Source of the DNA: JACDHG01 sp963811585
GTDB taxonomy: Bacteria; Actinomycetota; Actinomycetes; Propionibacteriales; Nocardioidaceae
Assembly (NCBI GenBank): GCA_963811585.1
Contig: CAWERR010000002.1
Span: 143,143 to 207,142 of the forward strand
Direction: 5' to 3'
DNA: 64,000 nt
Shown here: piece by piece, positions 1 to 8,632 of the stretch
How the letters are laid out: every line of letters begins with the position of its first letter
How positions within the stretch are numbered: position 1 is the stretch's first letter
The notes under the pieces: model-generated
The model's database searches: none
What the model was told of the DNA's origin: nothing
The model's input: only the letters and a program-made list of their open reading frames with translations
Translations under genes and position numbers: made by a program

Positions 1-390
1 GTGCCCGTGATCGCGTCCGGCGGCATCATGGACGGCCGCGGTATCGCCGCCGCACGTGCCCTTGGCGCGCAGGGCGTGCAGCTCGGCAGCGCATTCCTCG
101 CCTGCGACGAGGCGGGGACCGAGACGACGTACCGCGAAGCCCTCGGTCAAGGTACGACGGTGACTCGAGTCCTCACGGGCCGCTACGCCCGCGCAGTCCG
201 CACGCCGATCGTCGACCAACTCGAGGAGTCAGGGGTCGAGCCACCGGACTTTCCGCTACCGAGACTGTTCCTGAGCCAGTCGCCGGTGCTCGTCGGACAG
301 GGCGGAGCCATGGCACGCTCCCTGCCTGCTGCAGACCTCGTCGCTGAGCTAGACCGCGAAACCAGCGCCATCCTGGAGCGGTTGGTCTGA
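1..390 (+). CDS. Nitronate monooxygenase family protein, C-terminal part (cut by window start)
   Basis: This is the C-terminal third of an FMN-dependent TIM-barrel oxidoreductase of the nitronate monooxygenase / 2-nitropropane dioxygenase family, which oxidises alkyl nitronates to carbonyl compounds and nitrite. The visible protein opens with PVIASGGIMDGRG followed by ALGAQGVQLGSAFLACDEA, the phosphate-binding glycine-rich strands that hold FMN in this family. The GTG at base 1 is probably an internal valine, since the family is about 320-360 residues and only 129 are present. The end (PAADLVAELDRETSAILERL) matches the usual C-terminal helix. The gene ends 35 bases before the convergent gene at 426. 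Family assignment is firm; the substrate is not known. Confidence 0.85.
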   Translation: MPVIASGGIMDGRGIAAARALGAQGVQLGSAFLACDEAGTETTYREALGQGTTVTRVLTGRYARAVRTPIVDQLEESGVEPPDFPLPRLFLSQSPVLVGQGGAMARSLPAADLVAELDRETSAILERLV

Positions 391-425
391 CCCACGAAGG
401 GGCATCCAACCGCACCGTCAGCGGG

Positions 426-1400
426 TCAGCTGACGAAGGCCACGTCGAAGATGTGCAGGCTCCCGGTCCCAGGCAGGGTGACCATCTCCACGGTCTTGGT
501 CGGGTCGAGAGCGATGGAGTGGCCGAACACCCGGTACTGGAACTCGGAGTTGGCGTAGCCGTCAGGGGTATGGCGGCCATCCATCGAGATCACCAGGGTG
601 GCGCCGTGGGCGTCCGCCTCCTGGAAGGACCAGTTCGGGAATCCGATGGTGCCCGTCGTCCTGGTGCCGTCGGTGTACCACACAGTCACGGTGCCCGTCG
701 CGGCAAAACTGGCGCCGGAGCCGAGGAAGGCCAGGCGTTGGCCCTGACCTGCGAGCTCGATCGTCTTACCGCCACCCGCTGCGTTGTCCAACGTCCCCGG
801 CGGCGCCGTGGGCCAGGTGAAGGTCGTTCCGAGTGCATCGATCGAGGATCCCGGCGTCACTCCCTCGATGGCCAGTTGCTCCGCCGAGAAGCTGTTTCCG
901 TCGCCATCGAAGTTGCCCGGCGCGACGTTCGACACCTCGGTCACGCCGACGTTGTTGAATGCCGCCTCGAGACTCGCCAACGGCGTACCAGATCGTTGGA
1001 CCCTGGTGCCGGTCGCGCTCCCGTTGCCGTCGCCGCCCTTGTAGGTCGCGGTCGAGTTGAACGTGCGGACCGTGAAACGGGCCGGCTTCTCCGGCACATG
1101 GATCTCGAACTGCACCTGCACCGACCTGCCGGGCTTGATGGTGCCCTTGACACTCTGGGTCTTCGGGTAGGACGTCCAGCCGATCGGCCCAGCGAAGCTC
1201 ACGGAGAGCTTGGACATCGACTGAGGTCCGTTGTTCTCGACCGTGACCGTGACGGGAGAGACCGCCGGTCCGTCGAGATCGACCTCAGAGATGGCCACCG
1301 TGACCGGGGACTCGGCAGCGGCGGTGGCGTGAAGCGTGGTTGCCGGCAAGGCCAACACCGCGATGGCGGCGATGAGCATCCGGACGAGTGCTGGTCTCAC
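426..1400 (-). CDS. Exported NEW3/NPCBM-like accessory protein of a glycosidase locus
   Basis: Secreted protein of 324 residues with no recognised catalytic domain. It has a signal peptide (VRPALVRMLIAAIAVLALPATTLHATAAAE), then a beta-rich NEW3-like module (about residues 30-115, with VTVTVENNGPQ and IKPGRSVQVQFEIHVPEKP). The second half begins at FDGDGNSFSAEQLA and continues with GVTPGS and TFTWP. That pattern is common at the C-terminus of actinobacterial exported glycoside hydrolases. I chose the GTG at 1400, which has GGGAGA just upstream; the longer frame to 1463 would run into the preceding gene. It lies 34 bases downstream of the GH109-like gene on the same strand, so the two probably form an operon. 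Inference: it helps bind or present the glycan substrate outside the cell. Confidence 0.72.
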   Translation of the reverse strand: MRPALVRMLIAAIAVLALPATTLHATAAAESPVTVAISEVDLDGPAVSPVTVTVENNGPQSMSKLSVSFAGPIGWTSYPKTQSVKGTIKPGRSVQVQFEIHVPEKPARFTVRTFNSTATYKGGDGNGSATGTRVQRSGTPLASLEAAFNNVGVTEVSNVAPGNFDGDGNSFSAEQLAIEGVTPGSSIDALGTTFTWPTAPPGTLDNAAGGGKTIELAGQGQRLAFLGSGASFAATGTVTVWYTDGTRTTGTIGFPNWSFQEADAHGATLVISMDGRHTPDGYANSEFQYRVFGHSIALDPTKTVEMVTLPGTGSLHIFDVAFVS

Positions 1401-1434
1401 GGTGTCTCCCGTCGAGGGTTGGGCGAGGTGGTGG

Positions 1435-2850
1435 TTACTCGACCGGCGGCATGTCGGTCTCACGGGAGTCCAGACCGAGGCGTGGCCTCATCCAGAGACC
1501 GCGGGTGAAGTCAGGTACGTCGACGGGCTGGCCGTCCTTCTCCAGCGACTTCGCACTCAGCGGAACCGCCGAGCACCATGCCGCGGAGTCGTAGACGTCG
1601 ATATCGGGCACCAGGCCGGCTCGCATCTGCTGGACGATCCGCCATTGCAGGATGTAGTCGATGCCGCCGTGGCCGCCGTTGTTCTCGGCGTCGTCGCCGA
1701 CCTTCTTCCACAGCCAGTGGTCGTACTCGTCGCGATACGGCGTGAAGTCACGCCACTCGTGGCCGCTGTGGTCGGGCTCGACGTAGATGCGTGCCGGGTA
1801 GTCCTCGACGATGGCGCGGCTTCCGGCCAGGCTGTTGATCCGGCTGTAAGGCCGTGGGGAGCTGACCTGGTGCTCAGCGCGGAGGATCCGCTGACCGTGT
1901 GTCTCCATCAGACAGGTGACGAGGTCGCCGTTGATGTACTCCTCGTCCCACGAAGGATGGCCGGGCGGCATGAAGCGAGCCCGGTAGTCGGCAAGCCCGC
2001 GAGGTGCGGTGGCAGTCGCGCGCAACGTCGTGAACCGGTCGCCACGGTTGATGTCCATGCACGCGGCGATCGGGGCGAGGCCATGCATCGGGTAGAGGCT
2101 TGCAGTGCTCCGCGTGTGCCACTGCCGGCGCCAGGTGTCGGTGTAGTAGGTGTCGGAGAACAACAGCTCGCGCAGGTCGTGCAGGTAGCCGCCGTGCCCG
2201 TCGGTGATCTCACCGAAGACTCCCTCGTGAGCCATCTTGAGCATCGCCAGCTCGTTCTGCCCGTAGCTGCAGTTCTCCATCAGCCACAGGTGCTTGCGCC
2301 GCTTCTCGGACTCGTCGACCAGGTCCCACAGCTCGTCGAGCTCGGTCGCAATCGGCAGCTCGACGCCGACGTGCTTGCCGGCCACCAGGGCGGCACGCCC
2401 GTGGGTGTAGTGGAACTCCCATGGCGTCGCGACGTACACGAGATCGACGTCGGAGTCTCGGACCAGCTGCTGGTACGACGACGCGGACCCGCCGTACTCG
2501 GTGGGGCGCTCCTTGCCGAGCCGCACGACCTCGTTGGCCGCAGCCGTGGCCCTGTCGGCGCGGATGTCGCAGACCGCGGTCACGACGCAGCCCGGAACGG
2601 CCGTCCAACCGCTGAGCATCCCCATGCCACGGTTGCCGAGGCCGATCAGCCCGACGCGGACTGTCTCATGCTCCTCGAACGGCGTGCCGATCATCGTCTT
2701 GCGGCCGGGCCGGCGCGGCGCGGCAGCAGTCGTGGGCGCGGCTGCTGCCGCTGCGTCGGCTCGGGGCAAGCCCGGCGCCACGGCGATGGCCCCGGTTGCC
2801 AGGGCCCCTCCGAGCACAGTGCGTCGAGAGACCTTCGGCTGGTCGGCCAT
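1435..2850 (-). CDS. Exported Gfo/Idh/MocA-fold glycoside hydrolase, GH109-type (alpha-N-acetylgalactosaminidase-like)
   Basis: Protein of 471 residues with a Tat signal (SRRTVLGG, residues 8-15, then a hydrophobic stretch and AAA cleavage region). A Rossmann fold follows (VGLIGLGNRGMGML) with the Gfo/Idh/MocA pattern DVDLVYVATPWEFHYTHG. Near the C-terminus is NGGHGGIDYILQW, the HGG.D motif typical of GH109 enzymes, which hydrolyse alpha-N-acetylgalactosaminides by an NAD-dependent redox mechanism. Tat export fits a protein that folds with NAD in the cytoplasm. The start at 2850 has AGGAG six bases upstream; a longer reading to 2922 would place the Tat signal too far inside. Partners are the exported protein downstream and the divergent DeoR regulator. 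Substrate specificity (GalNAc or other) is inferred from the family only. Confidence 0.85.
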   Translation of the reverse strand: MADQPKVSRRTVLGGALATGAIAVAPGLPRADAAAAAAPTTAAAPRRPGRKTMIGTPFEEHETVRVGLIGLGNRGMGMLSGWTAVPGCVVTAVCDIRADRATAAANEVVRLGKERPTEYGGSASSYQQLVRDSDVDLVYVATPWEFHYTHGRAALVAGKHVGVELPIATELDELWDLVDESEKRRKHLWLMENCSYGQNELAMLKMAHEGVFGEITDGHGGYLHDLRELLFSDTYYTDTWRRQWHTRSTASLYPMHGLAPIAACMDINRGDRFTTLRATATAPRGLADYRARFMPPGHPSWDEEYINGDLVTCLMETHGQRILRAEHQVSSPRPYSRINSLAGSRAIVEDYPARIYVEPDHSGHEWRDFTPYRDEYDHWLWKKVGDDAENNGGHGGIDYILQWRIVQQMRAGLVPDIDVYDSAAWCSAVPLSAKSLEKDGQPVDVPDFTRGLWMRPRLGLDSRETDMPPVE

Positions 2851-2957
2851 TGCGAACTCCTGAGGGTTTTCGTGGGTGCGTGATGCGCCACAGGGGGTTC
2901 GAACCGACGCTAGCGTGGACAAGAAAAGAGTGTCAATAGATGCTTGTACCTAATGAA

Positions 2958-2985
2958 AACCAATCAGATTCGATCACAATCGGTT
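2958..2985. promoter_or_regulatory. Candidate operator in the AT-rich divergent promoter region
   Basis: The 296-base gap between the GH109 gene and the DeoR gene contains an AT-rich island (about 2928-2992) in otherwise GC-rich DNA. Inside it is an imperfect dyad: AACC at the left end, GGTT at the right end, TTCGAT in the centre, and the repeated word CAATC. It is a plausible site for the adjacent DeoR-family regulator to control both divergent transcripts. No -35/-10 pair stands out clearly. The rest of the gap shows no gene. Confidence 0.35.
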
Positions 2986-3146
2986 ACTGCCCGAGATCGC
3001 CCGACTTCAGTGAGTGAGCACGGACTGGGGCCGTTCCCAGGGTCCCACTCACGCGCGCACCGTTTCTGTATCGTTCCCGTGGTGATCGATCTCCTAGCCC
3101 TGTTTGAGCGCCGTCTGATCATCGGCCAGATCGAGGGAGGCCTCGG

Positions 3147-3968
3147 GTGAGCGAGGCCAACCAGTTGAACGGCGAGCCACGCGGCGACCGGTCATGGCGG
3201 CTGCGTTCACTGTTGAATTTGCTTGCCGAGCAAAGCCGGCTCTCGGTGTCAGAGGCGGCGAAGGCGCTCGGTGTTTCAGAGGCGACGGTTCGCCGCGACT
3301 TCACGTCGCTAGCCAAGCAACAACTGGCGACCCGCACGCATGGCGGAGTTGTCGCCACCTCAGTTGCCTACGACCTGCCGTTCCGGCACCGGGGTCGTGG
3401 AGACCAGGACGCCAAGGAACGCATCGCGACCGCTGCCTGCGACCTGATCAAGCCGGGTCAGGTGGTTGGTTTCAACGGAGGTACGACGACGTCCGCCACA
3501 GCGCGACGCGTCGGAGCTCGCGCCGACCTTGCGGACCGCCCGCTGAAGCCATCACTCACCGTCGTCACGAACGCGCTCAACATCGCCACCGAGATGGTGC
3601 TGCGCCCCCACATCCGCACGGTGTCTCTTGGCGGCGTCGCCAGGCCGCAGTCCTATGAGGTCATGGGTCCCATGGCTGCTTCGGTCGTTCGTGAGTTATG
3701 GCTCGACCATCTGATTCTCGGTGTTGATGGAATCTCCGCCGACATGGGCGCCTCCTGCTTCCACGAGGGCGAGGCGAGCATCAACGCCTTGATGGTCAAG
3801 CGGGCGACGGAGGTCACGGTGGTCGCCGGCGCAGAGAAGCTCGGCCGTCGTACGTTTGCACGGATCTGCGACATCACCGCAATCAAGACCGTCATCACCG
3901 ACACGAGCGCCCCCGACGACGACCTCGAATCCCTACGCAGCAAGGGACTCCAGGTCATCGCGGTCTGA
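3147..3968 (+). CDS. DeoR-family transcriptional regulator
   Basis: DeoR/GlpR-type repressor of 273 residues. An N-terminal winged HTH (about residues 17-70) contains LSVSEAAKALGVSEATVRRDF and the family hallmark THGGVV. A C-terminal sugar-phosphate sensor domain of the ribose-5-phosphate-isomerase fold has the ligand loop VVGFNGGTTTSATA. The GTG start at 3147 has a strong GAGGGAGG six bases upstream. It is transcribed away from the GH109 gene, so it probably controls that locus in response to a phosphorylated (amino)sugar, in the manner of AgaR. The effector is inferred, not shown. Confidence 0.9.
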   Translation: MSEANQLNGEPRGDRSWRLRSLLNLLAEQSRLSVSEAAKALGVSEATVRRDFTSLAKQQLATRTHGGVVATSVAYDLPFRHRGRGDQDAKERIATAACDLIKPGQVVGFNGGTTTSATARRVGARADLADRPLKPSLTVVTNALNIATEMVLRPHIRTVSLGGVARPQSYEVMGPMAASVVRELWLDHLILGVDGISADMGASCFHEGEASINALMVKRATEVTVVAGAEKLGRRTFARICDITAIKTVITDTSAPDDDLESLRSKGLQVIAV

Positions 3969-3995
3969 CTTGCAGGGCGGTCCGGCCGATAGCGA

Positions 3996-4373
3996 CTAGG
4001 CGGCTGCCCAAGGCCCGCTTGCCGGTGCAGCGCTACTACGCTTTGCCAACCGGAAGACGATCTCGAACACAGCCAAACCGACGGCGAACCCCACCGCGAA
4101 GGCAAGCCAGCGCATCTCGACCGCGCTGATGCGGATGGTGACGATGATGACGGCGAGCAGACCGTAGACCGCACAGGCAGCCAGGGCTGCCGATCTGGGC
4201 AAGTGCGCTCCCGCGTCCGCCTGACGCCTCGCGGTCTGCACCCACGTCTCCCCTTCGACCCTCGTCGCCCGCGTCGCTGACTCAGGGGCGAGCAGCATCA
4301 TGAGCCGGAAGGTCCCGCCGAACAGCATCGCAAACAGCCCGACGACGACATCGCTTACCCATGTGTCAAGCAT
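3996..4373 (-). CDS. Small hypothetical membrane protein, second gene of a pair
   Basis: Hypothetical protein of 125 residues. It has one N-terminal hydrophobic segment (VVVGLFAMLFGGTFRLMMLL) and two more near the C-terminus (AALAACAVYGLLAVIIVTIRI and LAFAVGFAVGLAVFEIVFRL). I chose the ATG at 4373 because it overlaps the stop of the upstream gene by eight bases, which suggests translational coupling. The longer frame to 4451 adds only an Arg/Gly-rich extension from another reading of the upstream gene. No known family was recognised. Confidence 0.6.
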   Translation of the reverse strand: MLDTWVSDVVVGLFAMLFGGTFRLMMLLAPESATRATRVEGETWVQTARRQADAGAHLPRSAALAACAVYGLLAVIIVTIRISAVEMRWLAFAVGFAVGLAVFEIVFRLAKRSSAAPASGPWAAA

Positions 4374-4728
4374 CGTCGCTCCTGGCAGCCTTCCGCTCCC
4401 CCGCTGCGATCTCCCGGCCCGTTTCCCACGCCAGCACCGCCAGCGGCGCAACCGCCAGGGGGACGAAGGCCGCGGTCAACGCGAGGAAGTACGAGGAGCG
4501 GATCTCGGCCGGCTCGACGGAAGCCATCATGGATGTCGTCAGCCAAGGTCCGCCGAACCAGAACGTGGGGATGGCGAGCAGTTGGGTGACGACCTGAAGG
4601 GTCGCCTTGACGTCGGGATGCCCCCAGCCGGCCCGGATCAAGAAGATCGCGCAGCCCCCGGAGACGAGGCCGATCAAGATCCCGAGGGGGATCCCGACCT
4701 CGGGAGCGGTCGCAGCGGCGACGTCCAT
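4366..4728 (-). CDS. Small hypothetical membrane protein, first gene of a pair
   Basis: Hypothetical protein of 120 residues with three hydrophobic segments: GIPLGILIGLVSGGCAIFLI, TLQVVTQLLAIPTFWFGG and YFLALTAAFVPLAVAPLAVL. A charged C-terminal tail follows (GREIAAGERKAARSDDA). It overlaps the next membrane protein gene, so both are probably made together and may interact. There is no clear ribosome-binding site ahead of the ATG. I do not recognise a family; the overlap and the even distribution of hydrophobic helices argue that it is real. Confidence 0.6.
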   Translation of the reverse strand: MDVAAATAPEVGIPLGILIGLVSGGCAIFLIRAGWGHPDVKATLQVVTQLLAIPTFWFGGPWLTTSMMASVEPAEIRSSYFLALTAAFVPLAVAPLAVLAWETGREIAAGERKAARSDDA

Positions 4729-4834
4729 AAATCAGTGTGGCGAGGTCCAGGTCAGTGCGTCAATCTCCGAGGAAGGAAGACACCGGCTGTAAATATCTGT
4801 CGCAAGCGATGACGAAACAGATACGGTCGCTGCC

Positions 4835-5497
4835 ATGGCTGCCCCGATGACGATGAACCGCTTAATCCATGCCGCTGTGCGTCGCGACCTCGACCGCCTC
4901 ATATCGGCGTTGCCTCAGGTCACGGATGGCGACGTAGGACGTGCCCGAGATCTCGATCTGGCGTATCAAAACCTGCGCCACGAGCTGACGCATCACCACG
5001 AACAGGAGGATGCGCTGATCTGGCCAATGCTCGCCAACAAGGGTGTCGACTCTGATCTCCTCGCGACGATGGAGTCCGAGCACCACGCGATGGCCGATGC
5101 CCTGGCCGAGAGCGGCTCTGCCATGGACGCCTTTGCAGCAAGCGGGTCGGCCGCCGACGCGGCGGCTGCTCGCGAGAGTTTGGTCCGCACTCAGCAAGTG
5201 GTGGAGCAGCACCTAAGCCACGAGGAGAACGACCTGGAGCCTGCGCTCTTCCCTCACCTCGAGTCACCCGAGTGGAAGGCGGTGGAGAAGAAGCTCAGTC
5301 GGCAGCCTCCCAAGGTGGCCGGCGGATTCTTCGCCTGGCTCACCGACGGCATGAGCGATGACGGACGAGCATTCCTACGGTCGACAGTTCCGTCGCCGGT
5401 GGTCTTCATCCTCAAGAAGGGGTTCGGACGCCGCTACGACAAAGAGATCGCCCCGGTCTGGCGGGCGACGACCACCTCCCAACCCGGGCACTGGTGA
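4835..5497 (+). CDS. Hemerythrin HHE-domain protein
   Basis: Cytoplasmic protein of 220 residues with a four-helix hemerythrin-like domain that would bind a di-iron (oxo) centre. Metal-ligand motifs are visible in order: an N-terminal histidine (NRLIHAAVRRDL), HELTHHHEQEDALIWP, the mid-protein ESEHHAMADAL, and EQHLSHEENDLEPALFP. The C-terminal 60 residues (AWLTDGMSDDGRAFL onward) are usual in actinobacterial members. Such proteins sense or buffer oxygen, NO or iron; which applies here cannot be read from sequence. A putative DUF2269-like membrane protein follows after 66 bases and may be co-transcribed. Confidence 0.88.
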   Translation: MAAPMTMNRLIHAAVRRDLDRLISALPQVTDGDVGRARDLDLAYQNLRHELTHHHEQEDALIWPMLANKGVDSDLLATMESEHHAMADALAESGSAMDAFAASGSAADAAAARESLVRTQQVVEQHLSHEENDLEPALFPHLESPEWKAVEKKLSRQPPKVAGGFFAWLTDGMSDDGRAFLRSTVPSPVVFILKKGFGRRYDKEIAPVWRATTTSQPGHW

Positions 5498-5563
5498 CGA
5501 TCTAGAGGACTTATCGGCCACCTGGCCGATGTTTCCCCCGGGCGAGCCCACGAGGCTTAAACC

Positions 5564-6142
5564 ATGACCATGACTGGCGCACCCACAACCACGGCCACCA
5601 CATCATCAGATCGTGCTTCTCGCGATCGGCCGCGCCGCCTGAGCCGCGGATGGCGCAAGACGACGCTCGTCGTACACATCGTGTCTGCCGGTGCCTGGAT
5701 CGGCATCGATGTCATCGTCGCCGTCCTGGTGCTCACCGGATGGTTCAGCAACGACGTCGAGACACGAAGCCTTGCCTATGAGTCGCTCGCGACGTTCGTG
5801 GTGTGGCCGATGCTGGCCACCGGACTGCTCAGCCTGGTCTCGGGCCTGATCCTCGGGCTCGGCACCAAGTGGGGGCTGGTCCGTTACTGGTGGGTCGCGG
5901 TCAAGCTGGTCCTCAACCTCGTGTTGTGCACGCTGATCGTGTTCCTGCTCCAGCCCGGGATGGACGAAGTCCGCGCGTACGGTGAAGACCTGCGGAACGG
6001 CAGCCCGGACGACAGTGCTGTGTCTTCGTTGTTCTTCCCACCAGCCGTGTCCTTGACCGCGCTCACTCTGGCCACCGTGCTGGCCGTGTTCAAGCCTTGG
6101 GGTCGCATCGGCAGCCGTCAGAAGCGAGGACGGCGCGAATGA
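5564..6142 (+). CDS. Integral membrane protein, DUF2269-like
   Basis: Protein of 192 residues with a polar N-terminus (about 30 residues rich in Thr, Ser and Arg) and four predicted membrane helices: TTLVVHIVSAGAWIGIDVIV, FVVWPMLATGLLSLVSGLIL, WWVAVKLVLNLVLCTLIVFL and VSLTALTLATVLAVFKPWG. The HIVSAGAWIG motif in helix 1 resembles small actinobacterial membrane proteins annotated as DUF2269. Function is unknown. It follows the hemerythrin gene on the same strand. The N-terminal 20 residues are weakly supported, and a later start is possible. Confidence 0.75.
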   Translation: MTMTGAPTTTATTSSDRASRDRPRRLSRGWRKTTLVVHIVSAGAWIGIDVIVAVLVLTGWFSNDVETRSLAYESLATFVVWPMLATGLLSLVSGLILGLGTKWGLVRYWWVAVKLVLNLVLCTLIVFLLQPGMDEVRAYGEDLRNGSPDDSAVSSLFFPPAVSLTALTLATVLAVFKPWGRIGSRQKRGRRE

Positions 6143-6164
6143 GCCAGCGGACGAACTCCTGCCC

Positions 6165-6782
6165 TTGGCCATGAGCCGAGAGGAGCCTGGGCACTCAAGT
6201 ACGGCGATGATCACCACCGAGCGGTTGCTGCTCTTCCCGATCGATGTCTGCCACGCAACCGATCTCGTCACGCTGCACGGCGATCCCAATGTCACTCACT
6301 GGTGGGCGGGGCCTTGGTCCCAGGACGACGCGGTCGCGTGGGCGCAGGCTATGGCGAAGCGATGGCGCGACGACGGCGTGGGCAAGTGGATCGCCTACCG
6401 TCAGACCGACCGCGCCCTGGTCGGACGCGGAGGTCTGAGCGTGATCACGCTGTCAAACCAGCGTTGCCTCGAACTGGGGTGGACCCTGCGCGACGAAGCA
6501 CGCGGCCATGGCTATGCGACCGAGATCGGCCGAGCCGGCCTTCGTTTCGCGCACGACCAACTCGGCGCATCGGAGGTTTACGCGTTCACCGAAGTGATCA
6601 ACGTGGCCTCGCGCGCAGTGATGGAGAGGCTGGGGATGGTTCATCACGGCACCATCTTTCGCCCCGGTCTGGTCGAGGGGATGGACGGCGTACAGGACAA
6701 CGCCCCGTTCGCCCTCTACAGAACCGGCTGGGGCGATGCCCGACCTTCCGCCGTGTTCGGAGCGTCTGAGACTGGTCAGTAG
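6165..6782 (+). CDS. GNAT-family N-acetyltransferase, RimJ/RimL type
   Basis: Acetyl-CoA-dependent acyltransferase of about 200 residues. Family signs are TTERLLLFPID at the N-terminus, GRGGLSVI, the acetyl-CoA loop region LGWTLRDEARGHGYATEIGRAGL, and the C-terminal NVASRAVMERLGM followed by RTGWG. These place it with RimJ/RimL-like enzymes that acetylate protein N-termini or small amines; the substrate is unknown. The start is uncertain: ATGs at 6165, 6171 and 6207 are in frame. The last sits directly before the conserved TTERLLL segment but has no nearby ribosome-binding site. Confidence 0.85.
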   Translation: MAMSREEPGHSSTAMITTERLLLFPIDVCHATDLVTLHGDPNVTHWWAGPWSQDDAVAWAQAMAKRWRDDGVGKWIAYRQTDRALVGRGGLSVITLSNQRCLELGWTLRDEARGHGYATEIGRAGLRFAHDQLGASEVYAFTEVINVASRAVMERLGMVHHGTIFRPGLVEGMDGVQDNAPFALYRTGWGDARPSAVFGASETGQ

Positions 6783-6943
6783 ATGGGGCGATCCAGCAAC
6801 TACCTCTAAAGGTCTTCGTTCCGTTCCTGCGCCAGCTCGCGAGCATGATCTTGCAGCCTGGGGAATCCGGATTCTGGGTCTGGCTGCCGGGTTCGCGGCG
6901 CACTATGGTCGTCGTATCCGTTCGCTCTCATGGGGGGCCGATC

Positions 6944-8632
6944 ATGCTCACGAGGGGTTCTTCAGTTACCCGGGTCCGCGCCGTCGTGATAGCGGCCATC
7001 CTCATACCTTCGTTCGCCGTGGCGACCACAACGGCGGCCTCGTCTCCGAGTCCGCCAGGGTTATCCCCGGGACCGACGGCGATCGCTGACCCGGCTGCGG
7101 CGGAACGGGCGAACATCAGGTGGAAGCCGTGCGGGCCGGAGTATCCCGGCTTTGACTGCGCGACCGTTCGCGTGCCCTTGGACTACGACCGACCCTCGCA
7201 TGGCACCACGCGGCTCGCGCTCGCACGGTTCCCGGCAACCGATACGCAGCACCGCATTGGCAGCGTCTTCGTCAACCCCGGTGGTCCCGGCGGGTCCGGG
7301 GTCGGCATGGTGCTCAACGGGTTCGGAGAGTTCTTGGGTGCGCAGCTCGGCGGGCGCTTCGATGTTGTTGGCTTCGACCCTCGCGGTGTCGCGCGCTCCG
7401 ATCCTTTGCACTGCTTCGAGTCTGCAGAGGAACAGCAGGAGTTCCTGGCGAGCCAACCGGTGTTCCCCTACCGCTCGGGCCAGTACCGACCCTTCTTCAA
7501 CGCCTACGCCGGACTGGCAAAGGAGTGCCTCCACGACGGCCAGAAGGTCGCCCGGCACATGAGCACCGCCGACGTGGCCCGCGACCTTGACTTGCTGCGA
7601 CACGCAGTCGGTGACCGGAAACTGACCTACCTCGGCTTCTCTTATGGAAGCTACCTCGGCAATACCTACGCCAACCTGTTCCCGAACAAGGTCCGGGCGC
7701 TGGCCATCGACGGCGTCCTCAACCCGCGGCTTTGGGCCAGCGGCCGTCAGATCAAGTCCGACAGGGTCGCCACCCACGAGGTCTTCGAAGAGTTTCTACG
7801 CCTGTGCGACGCCGCACGCCGCGAGTGCCCCTTCTGGACCCGGGTGGGGTCGGCGCAACGGTGGGAACGGCTGGTGCGCGCCATTCTGCGTGATCCGCTG
7901 AAGCTGCCCGACGGCTTTGTGTACACCTATGACTTCCTGATCACCGATGCCACGTCCGCGACGTACGCCCCCGCCTCTTGGGACGGCCCGGATGGCTACG
8001 CGGCCTTCTTCGACCTGCTGGCGGACGCGGCCCTCGGCGGCGACGCAAGCGCAACGGCAGATGCAGCGCGACTGCATACCGCCATCATCGAGCAACTGGC
8101 GCCGGACGCCGTCGAGGCCGACTACCCCAACGGATACCCCGACGCCTTCTACGGCAACCAATGTGCCGACACCCAGTACCCACGCACATTCCGTACCTTC
8201 CGCGCGATCGACCGGTACGCCAAGAACGGCTCCCGGTTCGGACCGTTCTGGTGGTGGACCAACGCTGGCTGCGCACACTGGCCGGTCAGCCCCGACCGAT
8301 ACACCGGTCCGTGGACAGCCCGTACCTCAGCGCCGGTTCTCGTGGTGGGCAACTACTTCGACCCCGCGACTGACTATGCCGGCGCTGTGGCCAGTGACCG
8401 GCTACTGAAGAACAGCCGCCTGCTCAGTTACGCCGGCTGGGGGCACACTGCTTACGGAACCAGCTCGTGCGTCACCGACTACGTGGACGCCTACTTACTC
8501 ACGGTGTCGCTACCTCCCCGAGGGAAGGTGTGCCGGGCGAACCCGAACCCATTCTTTGCTACTCCAACTCCACTCGCGCGGGAGCAAGCACCGCTGGTCG
8601 CTCTTCCCCGCCCATGGCTCACCCGCCACTGA
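6944..8632 (+). CDS. Secreted alpha/beta hydrolase, tripeptidyl aminopeptidase-like (S33, TAP-like C-terminus)
   Basis: Exported serine hydrolase of about 562 residues, in the family of Streptomyces SlpD/SlpE and mycobacterial TAP-type peptidases that remove N-terminal tripeptides or cleave esters. A signal peptide (SVTRVRAVVIAAILIPSFAVATTTAAS) precedes the oxyanion motif NPGGPGGSG and the nucleophile elbow GFSYGSYLG (Ser about residue 233). Catalytic Asp and His lie in the TAP-like C-terminal domain (VVGNYFDPATDYAGA and YAGWGHTAYG). Cys pairs typical of the family are present. I chose the ATG at 6944, with a G-rich ribosome site about seven bases upstream; the frame to 6845 would add residues before the signal peptide. 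Confidence 0.9.
   Translation: MLTRGSSVTRVRAVVIAAILIPSFAVATTTAASSPSPPGLSPGPTAIADPAAAERANIRWKPCGPEYPGFDCATVRVPLDYDRPSHGTTRLALARFPATDTQHRIGSVFVNPGGPGGSGVGMVLNGFGEFLGAQLGGRFDVVGFDPRGVARSDPLHCFESAEEQQEFLASQPVFPYRSGQYRPFFNAYAGLAKECLHDGQKVARHMSTADVARDLDLLRHAVGDRKLTYLGFSYGSYLGNTYANLFPNKVRALAIDGVLNPRLWASGRQIKSDRVATHEVFEEFLRLCDAARRECPFWTRVGSAQRWERLVRAILRDPLKLPDGFVYTYDFLITDATSATYAPASWDGPDGYAAFFDLLADAALGGDASATADAARLHTAIIEQLAPDAVEADYPNGYPDAFYGNQCADTQYPRTFRTFRAIDRYAKNGSRFGPFWWWTNAGCAHWPVSPDRYTGPWTARTSAPVLVVGNYFDPATDYAGAVASDRLLKNSRLLSYAGWGHTAYGTSSCVTDYVDAYLLTVSLPPRGKVCRANPNPFFATPTPLAREQAPLVALPRPWLTRH

Noticed and set aside
1336..2883. Long plus-strand frame of 515 codons opposite the GH109 gene
   Set aside because: Codon-position GC bias makes long antisense frames common in this DNA; the minus-strand product has a Tat signal and family motifs, this one has none.
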